NCBI GenBank assembly: GCA_018713325.1 | Contig: DVFJ01000015.1 | Coordinates: 1 to 64,000, forward strand | Source: Candidatus Onthenecus intestinigallinarum | GTDB lineage: Bacteria > Bacillota > Clostridia > Christensenellales > Aristaeellaceae | Reading direction: 5' to 3' | Length of the DNA: 64,000 nucleotides | Part shown: positions 17,943 through 25,509 of the stretch, one piece after another | Layout: every line of letters begins with the position of its first letter | Numbering within the stretch: position 1 is the first letter of the stretch | Program-made: the position numbers and the translations under genes | The notes under the pieces: generated by a model | The model's input: only the letters and a program-made list of their open reading frames with translations | Database searches by the model: none | What the model was told of the DNA's origin: nothing

Positions 17943-18338
17943 CTATTGATTGACATCCCGTTGCAGAACCTCCACCGCCGAGGCCGGCAGCGAGAGCAGC
18001 GTCTGTACGGCGCGCGCAAGCTCCATGCGCACCTGCAGGTCGCCGGCCCCATCCGCCACGACCACCACGCCGCTGGGCCGCTGCGCCGCAGTTTGTCCGG
18101 CGCCAAACGCTGCGACAGCCTGCGTCTCCTCTGCGGCGGTGTAGACGATCACGTCCACGCTGCCCGCCCCCTGCACCTTGGAAAGAACCGAAGCCAGCCG
18201 CGCCTCCAGCCCATCCTGAAGAACCGTCTCCTGCTGCGCGCCGCCCATCAGGGAGAGCAGCAGCAGCGACAGCGCGCCCAAGCCGATCAGCCACTCCACG
18301 CCGCGGATGGCGCGAAGCCTTTCGAAGAGCTCCCTCAT
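17943..18338 (-). CDS. spoIIIAG: Stage III sporulation protein AG
   Basis: Ring-forming channel subunit. A transmembrane segment is at about residues 14-32. The EscJ/PrgK-like ring-building domain includes KVQGAGSVDVIVYTAA and PSGVVVVADGAGD. The ATG at 18338 overlaps the spoIIIAF stop by 4 bp and has GGAGG seven bases upstream. At 131 residues it is shorter than the Bacillus protein (about 229), mainly in the linker between membrane segment and ring domain. Confidence 0.9.
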   Translation of the reverse strand: MRELFERLRAIRGVEWLIGLGALSLLLLSLMGGAQQETVLQDGLEARLASVLSKVQGAGSVDVIVYTAAEETQAVAAFGAGQTAAQRPSGVVVVADGAGDLQVRMELARAVQTLLSLPASAVEVLQRDVNQ

Positions 18339-18532
18339 GGCGTACCTCCCGGCATCCGCGTCACGATGCCCAGCAGCGCGGCCAGCTGCGAGACCATCAT
18401 ATGAAGCAGCAGCAGGCCGCATACCAGGCGCACGTGCCCGCGCAGCTTCCCGGGGCCCAGCAGCAGCTGGCACAGCGCGGACAGGCAGCTGAGCGCGCAC
18501 AGCTGCACGATCAGCGCGATCAATGCATCCAT
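18335..18532 (-). CDS. spoIIIAF: Stage III sporulation protein AF, truncated to its membrane part
   Basis: Only 65 residues, nearly all in two hydrophobic helices (about 3-25 and 34-57), ending at a stop that overlaps the spoIIIAG start. Bacillus SpoIIIAF has about 206 residues, with a soluble ring-forming domain after the two helices. That domain is absent. The position between spoIIIAE and spoIIIAG and the membrane pattern support the identity. No remnant of the missing domain is in another frame, because spoIIIAG begins immediately. Confidence 0.75.
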   Translation of the reverse strand: MDALIALIVQLCALSCLSALCQLLLGPGKLRGHVRLVCGLLLLHMMVSQLAALLGIVTRMPGGTP

Positions 18533-18543
18533 CCCTTTCCTCC

Positions 18544-19692
18544 TCACCTGAGCATGACGGTCATATTGCCCACGACGAGCACCTGCGCCACCAGCAGGAA
18601 GAACATCGCGCCCACGCACAGCAGCGCGGAAAAGAGCGCCATCAGCACATCCGCCAGATCGCCCACACAGGCGACCAGCCGCTCGTCCGCGACCGGCTCG
18701 AGCAGCGCCGCGCAGACCTTGAAGACCAACACCGACGCCAGCGCCTGCATCAGCGGCGTGAGCAGCGCCCCCAGCAGCACGAGCAGCGCGAAGACGCCCA
18801 GCGCGTTTTTGACCAGCAGCGAGCAGCCGACCAGCGTGTCGACCGTATCGGAGAACATGCCGCCCACGACCGGTACAAAGTTGTCGATGGCATATTTGGC
18901 CGTACGGATGGACACGCCGTCGATGGCGGCGCTGCTGACCCCCTGCACGACCATGACGCCGATGAAGACCGTAAAGCACACGCCCAGCGTCCAGTTTGCC
19001 GCGTCGCGCAGAAGCGAGGCCAACCGTCCCAGATGAATGCGGTCGGACAGGTGGCAGATCGCCGTCACCGCCCCCGCGCACAGCAGCAGGCGCAGCGTCA
19101 CATCCCGCACGATGGCCGTCATCGTCCCGGACGCCGCGAGCACCGCAGGCTGCAGGACGGTCGAGGACACGCTGCCGCCCACCGCCGCCAGCAGCGAGAG
19201 GAGCATCGGGAAGATGACCTGCATGGCGTCCGACATCGTCCGGATCGCCTCGCTGACATCGCCGGCGCGCGCGGCCAGGTGCGCGATGACCGGAATCAGC
19301 ACCAGCAGAAAGCACGCATAGCGGCAGATGCCCGCCACGCTCTCCGAGGAAAACGCCTCGCCCATCTGCGCCGCCGCCGCGCACAGCACGGCCGGCACCA
19401 TGATCTGCAGCGCCAGGCCCACGAGCGAGCGCAGCGCGCTTTGCAGCGCGGTGACGATGCGGCTGAGCAGCGCCTCGGCGTCGAGCACGGCCGTCCCCTC
19501 GGTCAGGCCCCGCACCAGCTCGCGTGCGTCGGCCTCGCCGCCGATCATCGCCTGCGCGAGCGCGTCGAGGCTGGAAAAATCCAGCCCGTCCAGCACGCCC
19601 TGGATCTGGTCGGTCCAGGCTTCGGCCTGTCCGATGCGCGGGCAGAAAAAAAGCAGCGCCAGCAGCAGGGCGAAGGCGGCCCGCCGTCTCAC
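18544..19692 (-). CDS. spoIIIAE: Stage III sporulation protein AE
   Basis: Polytopic membrane protein of the SpoIIIA channel, 382 residues. A signal-like segment covers residues 1-22 and several hydrophobic helices follow. VPVVGGMFSDTVDTLVGCS is a conserved SpoIIIAE stretch. The start is GTG 19692, overlapping the spoIIIAD stop by 4 bp (GTGA). A longer open frame upstream lies in spoIIIAD. Confidence 0.92.
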   Translation of the reverse strand: MRRRAAFALLLALLFFCPRIGQAEAWTDQIQGVLDGLDFSSLDALAQAMIGGEADARELVRGLTEGTAVLDAEALLSRIVTALQSALRSLVGLALQIMVPAVLCAAAAQMGEAFSSESVAGICRYACFLLVLIPVIAHLAARAGDVSEAIRTMSDAMQVIFPMLLSLLAAVGGSVSSTVLQPAVLAASGTMTAIVRDVTLRLLLCAGAVTAICHLSDRIHLGRLASLLRDAANWTLGVCFTVFIGVMVVQGVSSAAIDGVSIRTAKYAIDNFVPVVGGMFSDTVDTLVGCSLLVKNALGVFALLVLLGALLTPLMQALASVLVFKVCAALLEPVADERLVACVGDLADVLMALFSALLCVGAMFFLLVAQVLVVGNMTVMLR

Positions 19693-20075
19693 GCGAGCAC
19701 CCCCGTCACCACATCCATGAGGGAGACGACGACCGGCGCTGCGATGGACAGCACCGCCACCTTGCCGCACAGCTCCACCTTATCCGCGATGCCCCCCGCG
19801 CCCGCGTCCCGGCAGGCCTGCGCGCCGAACTGCGCCAGGTACGCGATGCCGATCACGCGCAGCAGCGTGGATACGTAGGTTCCCTCCAGCCCGACGCGGC
19901 TGGAGAGGCTGCGCATGGCCGCCGTCACCTCCTGTACGCCGCCGAGCACGCCGAGCATCAGCACGGCGCCCGCCGCCAGCGACAGCACGGCCGCCATTTC
20001 CGGCCTGGCCTCGCGCAGCACGGCGTACAGCACGGCGGCGCCGATGCCCAGGCCCACCCAGCGCGCGATGTCCAT
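19689..20075 (-). CDS. spoIIIAD: Stage III sporulation protein AD
   Basis: Membrane subunit of the SpoIIIA complex, 128 residues with about four hydrophobic helices. LLRVIGIAYLAQFGAQACRD is the family signature region. The start is ATG 20075 with GGGAGG upstream. It lies 14 bp after spoIIIAC and overlaps spoIIIAE. Confidence 0.93.
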   Translation of the reverse strand: MDIARWVGLGIGAAVLYAVLREARPEMAAVLSLAAGAVLMLGVLGGVQEVTAAMRSLSSRVGLEGTYVSTLLRVIGIAYLAQFGAQACRDAGAGGIADKVELCGKVAVLSIAAPVVVSLMDVVTGVLA

Positions 20076-20089
20076 CCGACCGCCTCCCG

Positions 20090-20287
20090 CTAATAGAGCT
20101 GAAAGATGCTCTTGACGTTGTTGAGCAGCTGTGCGACGACATTGACGACCATCAGCAGCACGACCACCAGCCCGGCGACGGAGGCCAGCATGGCCATGTC
20201 CTCCCGGCCCGTGCGGCTGAGCACCTGGGCGATCACCGAGACGAGGATGCCGATGCCGGCGATCTGAAACAGCAGGTCTACGTTCAT
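20090..20287 (-). CDS. spoIIIAC: Stage III sporulation protein AC
   Basis: A 65-residue membrane protein with two helices. It starts MNVDLLFQIAGIGILVSV and ends VVAQLLNNVKSIFQLY, very like SpoIIIAC of other spore formers. It lies between spoIIIAB and spoIIIAD in the standard order. Confidence 0.95.
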   Translation of the reverse strand: MNVDLLFQIAGIGILVSVIAQVLSRTGREDMAMLASVAGLVVVLLMVVNVVAQLLNNVKSIFQLY

Positions 20288-20307
20288 GCGCGTCCTCCTT
20301 CATTTTT

Positions 20308-20841
20308 TCACCACAGGAGCAGTACCAGCGCCGCCCCCGCGGCCAGGCCGAGCGTGCGGCACAGCCGCGTCTGTTCCGGCAGCCGCGCGCTCGCCTCCCG
20401 CTCAAGCCGCTCCGCCGTGGCGGCGGCTCCCTCCAGCGCGCGGCGCTGCTGATCCATGCCGCCCTCGCCGATGAGCTCGAGCCAGGGCGAGAGCGCCTCC
20501 AGATCGCCCGCGCGCAGCGCCCGCAGCGGACCCGCGCGCTGCTCGCCCGCAGCGGCCAGAAACGCCGCATGGAAGCGCAGGTCGGGCGACGCCTCCAGCA
20601 ATTCTCCCGCACGCGCCATCACCCTGCCCACGTCTGCCCGCGCGCCATGCCCGCCCGTGCCCAGCCCGCACAGCAGCGCCGGCAGCGGCATGGATGCGAG
20701 CAGCATGGCGTCCGTCATCTGCGACAGAGCCGTGCGCAGCGCCAGCAGCAGCGCGGCCCGCGTGCGCAGCGCCTGCGCGCCGCCCAGGCCGATGCCCGCG
20801 GCGCAGGCCCCGGCGACCGAGAGCAGCAAAAGCCTCGTCAT
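20308..20841 (-). CDS. spoIIIAB: Stage III sporulation protein AB
   Basis: Small membrane-associated protein of the SpoIIIA complex with a type II secretion GspF-like fold in known members. Length is 177 residues, with hydrophobic helices at both ends and an Arg/Glu-rich helical middle. The ending RLEREASARLPEQTRLCRTL fits the family. The start is ATG 20841, five bases after GGAGGG, and 11 bp after the spoIIIAA stop. Confidence 0.88.
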   Translation of the reverse strand: MTRLLLLSVAGACAAGIGLGGAQALRTRAALLLALRTALSQMTDAMLLASMPLPALLCGLGTGGHGARADVGRVMARAGELLEASPDLRFHAAFLAAAGEQRAGPLRALRAGDLEALSPWLELIGEGGMDQQRRALEGAAATAERLEREASARLPEQTRLCRTLGLAAGAALVLLLW

Positions 20842-20852
20842 CCCGTCCCTCC

Positions 20853-21758
20853 TCACGCTTCGCCGGCCGCTTCGCCCCGCGCGTCGTAGCGCGCCGCGAT
20901 GCGCCCCCGCCCCTGCAACAGCACATACCCGCCGAACGCGCCCGCATCCATGAGCGCGCGAAGCTCGGGGCGGCTGCGCAGCGCCTCCAGATCCTGCGCA
21001 TGCGCGCTGGCGAGCACCGCCACGCCGCACCGCATGGCGTCCAGCACTGCCTGCGCATCCGCCGCGCGTCCGAGCTCGTCCGTCACGATCCAATCCGGGT
21101 TCATCGCGCGCAGCAGCATCTGCATGGCTTGCGCCTTGGGACAGCCATCCATCACGTCGGTACGGCTGCCCACCGGCATCTGCGGCGTGCCGTCGACGAC
21201 GGCGCACAGCTCCGAGCGCTCATCCGCCACGCATACGTGCTGCCCGCGCGCCTGCGAGAGCTGGCGGATCGCATCGCGCAGCACGGTCGTCTTGCCGCAT
21301 CCGGGCGGCGAGAGGATCAGCGTACTCCGCGGACGTCCCGACGCGTCAAAGAGCGCGGGCATCAGCCCGTCCGCCGCGCCCAGGATGGGACGAGCGATGC
21401 GGATGCACAGGGAACCGACCGTGTGCAGGCCGACGATGCGCCCCTCCTGTACACTTGCCCGGCCGCACAGGCCGACCCGGTGCCCGCCGCGCACCGTGAC
21501 AAACCCCTGGCAGATCTCCTCCTGGCGCGCATAGGCCGAATGGTCGCACAGCGCCGCAAGCGTCGCCTGCACTTCCGGCGCGCCGGGCCGCCATTCGAGC
21601 TCGAACGCGCCGGAGCGGTCCGTCACAAATTCCACGCGCTGGCCCGCCCGCATGCGGATCTCCGTGACCGCCTGCGCCTGCGCCTCGCTCAGGTCCTGCG
21701 CGCGGCGCCGGACGGATGCGGGCAGACAGCGCAGCAGGTCGTCCCGCCAATCGCTCAT
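20853..21758 (-). CDS. spoIIIAA: Stage III sporulation protein AA (ATPase)
   Basis: Secretion-type ATPase thought to energise the SpoIIIA-SpoIIQ channel. Walker A LSPPGCGKTT lies near residues 149-158, and NPDWIVTDELGR is the Walker B region. The start is ATG 21758, seven bases after GGGGGAG. Length is 301 residues. It is the first gene of the eight-gene spoIIIA operon, with a sigma-E-like element upstream. Confidence 0.95.
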   Translation of the reverse strand: MSDWRDDLLRCLPASVRRRAQDLSEAQAQAVTEIRMRAGQRVEFVTDRSGAFELEWRPGAPEVQATLAALCDHSAYARQEEICQGFVTVRGGHRVGLCGRASVQEGRIVGLHTVGSLCIRIARPILGAADGLMPALFDASGRPRSTLILSPPGCGKTTVLRDAIRQLSQARGQHVCVADERSELCAVVDGTPQMPVGSRTDVMDGCPKAQAMQMLLRAMNPDWIVTDELGRAADAQAVLDAMRCGVAVLASAHAQDLEALRSRPELRALMDAGAFGGYVLLQGRGRIAARYDARGEAAGEA

Positions 21759-21784
21759 ATGCGATCTCCCCCCTTTTGCCCTGC

Positions 21785-21812
21785 ATCGTATGCGGCCCAT
21801 CCACGCTTCATG
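21785..21812 (-). promoter_or_regulatory. Candidate sigma-E promoter of the spoIIIA operon
   Basis: On the minus strand CATACGAT (21792-21785) resembles the sigma-E -10 consensus CATACANT. A weak -35 candidate CATGAA (21812-21807) stands 14 bp upstream, the sigma-E spacing. In Bacillus spoIIIA is transcribed by sigma-E. Confidence 0.45.
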
Positions 21813-21815
21813 CAT

Positions 21816-22478
21816 CTATTCGAACAGCATCAGCCCCAGCGCCGCGTATACGGGCCCGTCCACGACGTCCTCGCGGCCCAGCTGCGCGCTCTCTCGAAAC
21901 CGGAGCACCGCCTCGCTCGTCGCCGCGCCGTAGATGCCGTCCGGTTCGCCTGCGTACCAGCCCAGCGCGCGCAGCCGCCGCTGAATGGCGCGCACGTGCG
22001 AACAGCGGTCGCCGGGGCGCAGCGTGCGCAGTCCGTCGCCCAGTTCGCCGTAAGGGCCGCCCTCGATGATGACCGTCGCCCCGTTACGCACGCGCGCATA
22101 GAGCGCCTCGGCATCCCGGTTGTACATACGGATGCACCCGTGCGACGCAAGGGAACCGATGGAGGCGGGACGGTTTGTGCCGTGGATGCCGTATTCGCCC
22201 CACGGAACGTCCAGCCCCAGAAAGCAGGTGCCAAATCCGCCGCTCTCCGGACGGAAGCGCCGGACGATGTGAAAGACGCCCAGCGGCGACGGCGTCTCGG
22301 ACGTACCCGCCGCGACGGGATAGCGGGCGATCTCCTGCCGGTCCTCATAGAGCGTGAGCGACATGCGCTGCACGTCCACGACGATCACCTGCTCCGGCGT
22401 GCGCGCGTGCGCCCGCGCCGTGAGCGCGAGAAGGACCGCGAAGGCCATCGCCGTGCAGAAAAGAGCTCCCCGCCGCAT
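21816..22478 (-). CDS. L,D-transpeptidase (YkuD) with peptidoglycan-binding domain
   Basis: Secreted or membrane-anchored enzyme that crosslinks or anchors to peptidoglycan. A signal sequence covers about residues 1-25. The YkuD domain contains IHGTNRP (His 99) and SHGCIRM, with catalytic Cys near 115. A C-terminal PG_binding_1 domain (IQRRLRALGWYAGEPDG onward) spans about 155-218. The start is ATG 22478. Length is 220 residues. It lies directly upstream of spoIIIAA; a cortex or spore-wall role is possible but inferred only from position. Confidence 0.9.
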   Translation of the reverse strand: MRRGALFCTAMAFAVLLALTARAHARTPEQVIVVDVQRMSLTLYEDRQEIARYPVAAGTSETPSPLGVFHIVRRFRPESGGFGTCFLGLDVPWGEYGIHGTNRPASIGSLASHGCIRMYNRDAEALYARVRNGATVIIEGGPYGELGDGLRTLRPGDRCSHVRAIQRRLRALGWYAGEPDGIYGAATSEAVLRFRESAQLGREDVVDGPVYAALGLMLFE

Positions 22479-22519
22479 GAGCACACCCCCCTCCCCGCAA
22501 AGGTATGCGCCCGGAGACG

Positions 22520-22558
22520 CAAAATGCCCCGCCGCCGGCGGATCGCCGGCAGCGGAGC
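22520..22558 (-). terminator. Terminator after the small membrane gene
   Basis: GCCCCGCCGCCGGCG (22526-22540) pairs with the inverted copy at 22544-22558 around a short loop. ATTTT follows on the minus strand. It separates the SNF2/MazG group from the L,D-transpeptidase gene. Confidence 0.7.
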
Positions 22559-22581
22559 ATCGATTTGGGGGTTTTGAGGAT

Positions 22582-22812
22582 TCAACGTCTGCGCCCTGCG
22601 CGAAGGGCCAGCTTGACGCACACGCACGCGCACACGACGAGCAGCGTCGCCACGGCGCCGGGTACAAGGCGCGCATACCACGGCGCGGATTGCGCGGCAT
22701 ACAGGCCGGGATGCGCACGGTACGCCCAGTACAGGTATGCGCCGCGGCCGATCAGAGCCCCAACGAACGCCCCCATGGCGGCGTTCAGCACCCTGTTCAG
22801 CCCTGCGCGCAT
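22582..22812 (-). CDS. Small membrane protein of unknown function
   Basis: A 76-residue protein with two hydrophobic stretches (about 10-30, glycine-rich, and 49-68), ending in a basic tail. I recognise no family. Its ATG overlaps the end of the MazG-like gene by 16 bp and a GAGGGG ribosome site lies upstream, so co-translation is likely. A strong hairpin terminator follows 24 bp later. Possibly a channel-like or envelope protein; nothing in the sequence decides this. Confidence 0.6.
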   Translation of the reverse strand: MRAGLNRVLNAAMGAFVGALIGRGAYLYWAYRAHPGLYAAQSAPWYARLVPGAVATLLVVCACVCVKLALRAGRRR

Positions 22813-23189
22813 GGCTGCGTCCCCTCTTCATGCATGCCCTCGCGCATGCGCGCAAGCTCCGTATCCCAGTCGCGCTTCATGTTGTGCGCATGCTTTTTCA
22901 GGTACGCCTCGCTGAATTCCTCGGGCTGGATGCCGTAACAGAGCAGCACCGCGCCGAAGTACATCAGCACGTCCACCATCTCCTCTGTGAAGTGGGCGCG
23001 CACCCCAGGGTCGTCCATGATCGCCTTGTCGCCCATCTTCTTGATGATGTCGATGACCTCGCCGCACTCGCACAGCATCCACAGCAGGTGGTCGCGCCCC
23101 TTCTGCGGGGAAACGCCGCCCCACTTCTCCAGGTACTTGTCCTGCAGCTCCGCCTGCGTGCGCAGAAGATCCTTCATTCCGATGTCCAT
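22797..23189 (-). CDS. MazG-like nucleotide pyrophosphohydrolase family protein
   Basis: A 130-residue all-alpha NTP pyrophosphatase-type protein. ECGEVIDIIKK (residues 41-51) and EEMVDVLMYF (69-78) give the ExxE and ExxxD metal-binding pattern of the MazG/dimeric dUTPase superfamily. The start is ATG 23189. Members hydrolyse non-canonical or excess nucleotides, but the substrate here is undetermined. It begins just after the SNF2 helicase gene. Confidence 0.75.
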   Translation of the reverse strand: MDIGMKDLLRTQAELQDKYLEKWGGVSPQKGRDHLLWMLCECGEVIDIIKKMGDKAIMDDPGVRAHFTEEMVDVLMYFGAVLLCYGIQPEEFSEAYLKKHAHNMKRDWDTELARMREGMHEEGTQPCAQG

Positions 23190-23203
23190 GCCGCTCTCTC
23201 CTT

Positions 23204-24955
23204 TTATGTATTCGCCGCCTCGCGCGAGAGGCGTTCGACCAGTCGTTCCATGTGTTCCCGCGCCTGCGCGCCGGCCAGAGCCTCGCGCTGCCGGTCGGGC
23301 ATGCCGTCGCCCATGAGCGCGACGAACTGGCTGACCTTCAGGCCCAGCGCCTCCTGCATGTCCTGATCCGACCCGCGCGGCGAAACGAGGTAGTAGCACA
23401 GCAGCGAATCCCGCTGGCCGATACGGTGCGCCCGGTCCTCCGCCTGGCTGTGCACGGCCGGCGACCAGTCCAGCTCGCCGAACACGACGCACGTGGCCCG
23501 TTGCAGGTTCAGTCCCGCGGCCGCGCGCAGCGACACGCAGCACAGATCCGTCCGCCCGCCCATGAAGGCCCCTGCGGCCGCATCCTTTTGCGCCTGCGTC
23601 TCGCGGCCCGTGATGAACACCGGCTTGAAGGCGCGCAGCTCCTTTTTATAGCAGTCCATCACCTGATGGTGGTGCGCAAACAGCAGCACGCGCTCGCCGC
23701 CCTCCAGCAGCGCGCGCACGAACGCGCAGACGAACGGCGCCTTGGCCAGGCCCGTCGCCTGGCGCTCGCCCTGACAGACCTGCTCCTCCAGCAGCGCGCG
23801 CTCGGACGCGCCCAGCTCCGCATCGTTCAGCCGCCGGGCCTTTTCCCACACCGCGCGCATGAGGCTCCTATAGAGCGCGTCGTCCGCGTCGATCTCCTGC
23901 ACCAGCCGCCGCTTGGGCGGCAGCTCGGCGAGCACCTGATCCTTCGTCCTTCGCAGCATCATCCCCTCACGGCGCAGATGCTCGCCCAGCAGATCCGGCT
24001 TGGCGACCAGCGCGCTGCCATAGCCGTAGCACCATTCGCGCGAGAAGCTCTCCCAGTCGCCCAGGAAGTGATAGTCCAGGATGTTGACGACGTTCCAAAT
24101 TTCGCCGCCCTTGTTGTAGATGGGCGTGCCGGACAGGCCGACGACGTGCTCGCAGCTCTCGGCGAGCAGGCTCGCGGCGGAGTACTTCTCCGTGCCCGCC
24201 CGGCGCAGCTCCTGAATCTCATCGAAGATGACGGTCTGCATGCACAGCCTGGGCAGCACATCCTTCCAGCCGCGCAGGAGCAGGTAGTGGACAATGTAGA
24301 CGTCTGCGACAGGCAGTTCATAGGGCGTCAGGCCCTGCAGGACGTGCACGCGCACGCCGCCCGGCAGGCGCAGAAAGCGCCCGATCTCCCGCTCCCAGTT
24401 GCGCACCAGGTGCGGGGGCACGACGAGCATGGCCGGCAGCAGGCGCGTGGTCGCAAGCAGCGCGATCGCCTGAACAGTCTTGCCCAGGCCCATTTCGTCG
24501 GCCAGCAGCGCGCGCGGATTGGCCAGCAGCCACGCCAGGCCCTCCTGCTGGAACGGCCGAAGCTCGCCCTCAAAGTATGCCCTGGGCGGCGTGGCCGTCT
24601 GCGGCATGCGCTGGGCGCGCAGCCGGGCCTGCGCATAAGCCTGCGCCTGCCCCAGCGCCTCGTCCCAGCGCGCGGCGTCCCGCTCGGCCACGCGCAGCGG
24701 ATAGCGCATCATCAGCCAGTTGAGCTCGCCGACGATGCGCCGGTGCGCCGTGAAGCGCGCCTCGCCGCGGCCGTGGCCGTCGCAGCCCGGGAAGAGCCGC
24801 TTGGCCAGCTCCGTGACGCAGGGCTCGCCCTTGATCGTCCAGCATCGGCTACGCCGGTTGTAGCTGAGCGTGCCGTAATAGTGCGCCGCCTCACCCACCG
24901 GCTTCAGATAGGCCGGGAGCGGCTCTCCGGCCGGCGCGTCGAATGTATCCCTCAT
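23204..24955 (-). CDS. SNF2-family DEAD-box-like helicase/ATPase
   Basis: Superfamily 2 SNF2 ATPase, 583 residues. Motif I is LADEMGLGKTVQAIALL, motif II FDEIQEL, motif III GLSGTPIYN, and motifs V-VI are SLRAAAGLNLQRA and QAEDRAHRIGQRDSL. The roughly 150 N-terminal residues resemble no motif I can name. The ATG at 24955 overlaps the upstream nuclease-like gene by 4 bp (ATGA). An alternative ATG is six codons upstream. The short form without extra domains is closer to SMARCAL1-like remodellers than to RapA. The partner gene suggests a helicase-nuclease pair. Confidence 0.88.
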   Translation of the reverse strand: MRDTFDAPAGEPLPAYLKPVGEAAHYYGTLSYNRRSRCWTIKGEPCVTELAKRLFPGCDGHGRGEARFTAHRRIVGELNWLMMRYPLRVAERDAARWDEALGQAQAYAQARLRAQRMPQTATPPRAYFEGELRPFQQEGLAWLLANPRALLADEMGLGKTVQAIALLATTRLLPAMLVVPPHLVRNWEREIGRFLRLPGGVRVHVLQGLTPYELPVADVYIVHYLLLRGWKDVLPRLCMQTVIFDEIQELRRAGTEKYSAASLLAESCEHVVGLSGTPIYNKGGEIWNVVNILDYHFLGDWESFSREWCYGYGSALVAKPDLLGEHLRREGMMLRRTKDQVLAELPPKRRLVQEIDADDALYRSLMRAVWEKARRLNDAELGASERALLEEQVCQGERQATGLAKAPFVCAFVRALLEGGERVLLFAHHHQVMDCYKKELRAFKPVFITGRETQAQKDAAAGAFMGGRTDLCCVSLRAAAGLNLQRATCVVFGELDWSPAVHSQAEDRAHRIGQRDSLLCYYLVSPRGSDQDMQEALGLKVSQFVALMGDGMPDRQREALAGAQAREHMERLVERLSREAANT

Positions 24956-25353
24956 GGAAGGCTGATCCCCCATTGTCTGTTCAGGCTGACGACGCGCACG
25001 GGCTTGCCGCCGACCGTGGCGGGCAGGTGCGCGCTGCGCTCCACGACGAGCACGATGCCCCGGATCGCGTCGCTTTGCGCATACCGGGCCAGCTGGCGCA
25101 GGAGCGCGCCGCGCACGGGCTTGCCCCGCTTGACCTCGACGCCCACGCCGCCGCACAGGAAGTCGATGCGCCGTCCGCCGCCCAGGTTCGCCTCGTGCTC
25201 CGCCTCAAGGCCCGCCTCCGCCAGCGCGCGGGCGACCTGCGCATGCAGCTGCATCTCGGTCTGTCCGGGGCCCGTGCGCAGCGCGCAGATCGCCCGCTCC
25301 ACCCGACGGATCTCTTCCAAACGCCCGTCCTCCTCCAACCGTATATGTGTCAT
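24952..25353 (-). CDS. PD-(D/E)XK nuclease-like protein coupled to the SNF2 gene
   Basis: A 133-residue protein with RRIDFLCGGVGVEVKRG: D64, E73 and K75 form a classical PD-(D/E)XK active-site pattern, preceded by a helix ending in a conserved-looking Glu and followed by the RGALLRQLARYA helix. Such proteins are endonucleases or Holliday-junction resolvase-like enzymes. Its stop overlaps the SNF2 start, implying coupled translation. The ATG at 25353 lacks a clear ribosome site; a later start at M34 (25254) would still keep the motif. Function is inferred from motif and pairing only. Confidence 0.7.
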   Translation of the reverse strand: MTHIRLEEDGRLEEIRRVERAICALRTGPGQTEMQLHAQVARALAEAGLEAEHEANLGGGRRIDFLCGGVGVEVKRGKPVRGALLRQLARYAQSDAIRGIVLVVERSAHLPATVGGKPVRVVSLNRQWGISLP

Positions 25354-25432
25354 TTTATCATCATACTTGTCCGCTTTCAACCGTCCCCACGCTTTTTTCG
25401 CGCGTCCGCACCGCCCTTTTTCCGCACGGGCC

Positions 25433-25461
25433 TTGCAACAATCGTCATTTTGCTGTATGAT
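25433..25461 (+). promoter_or_regulatory. Promoter for the secreted SH3-domain protein
   Basis: TTGCAA (25433-25438) and TATGAT (25456-25461) are separated by exactly 17 bp, 49 bp before the gene start. Confidence 0.7.
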
Positions 25462-25509
25462 GAACATATTCCATACCGACACCATCATCAGAGGAAAGGG
25501 GATTCCTAC

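Noticed and set aside
18335-19384. A 349-codon open frame ending with SpoIIIAF
   Set aside because: Only its last 65 codons have membrane-protein character. The rest is an out-of-frame reading of spoIIIAE, which is firmly identified in its own frame.
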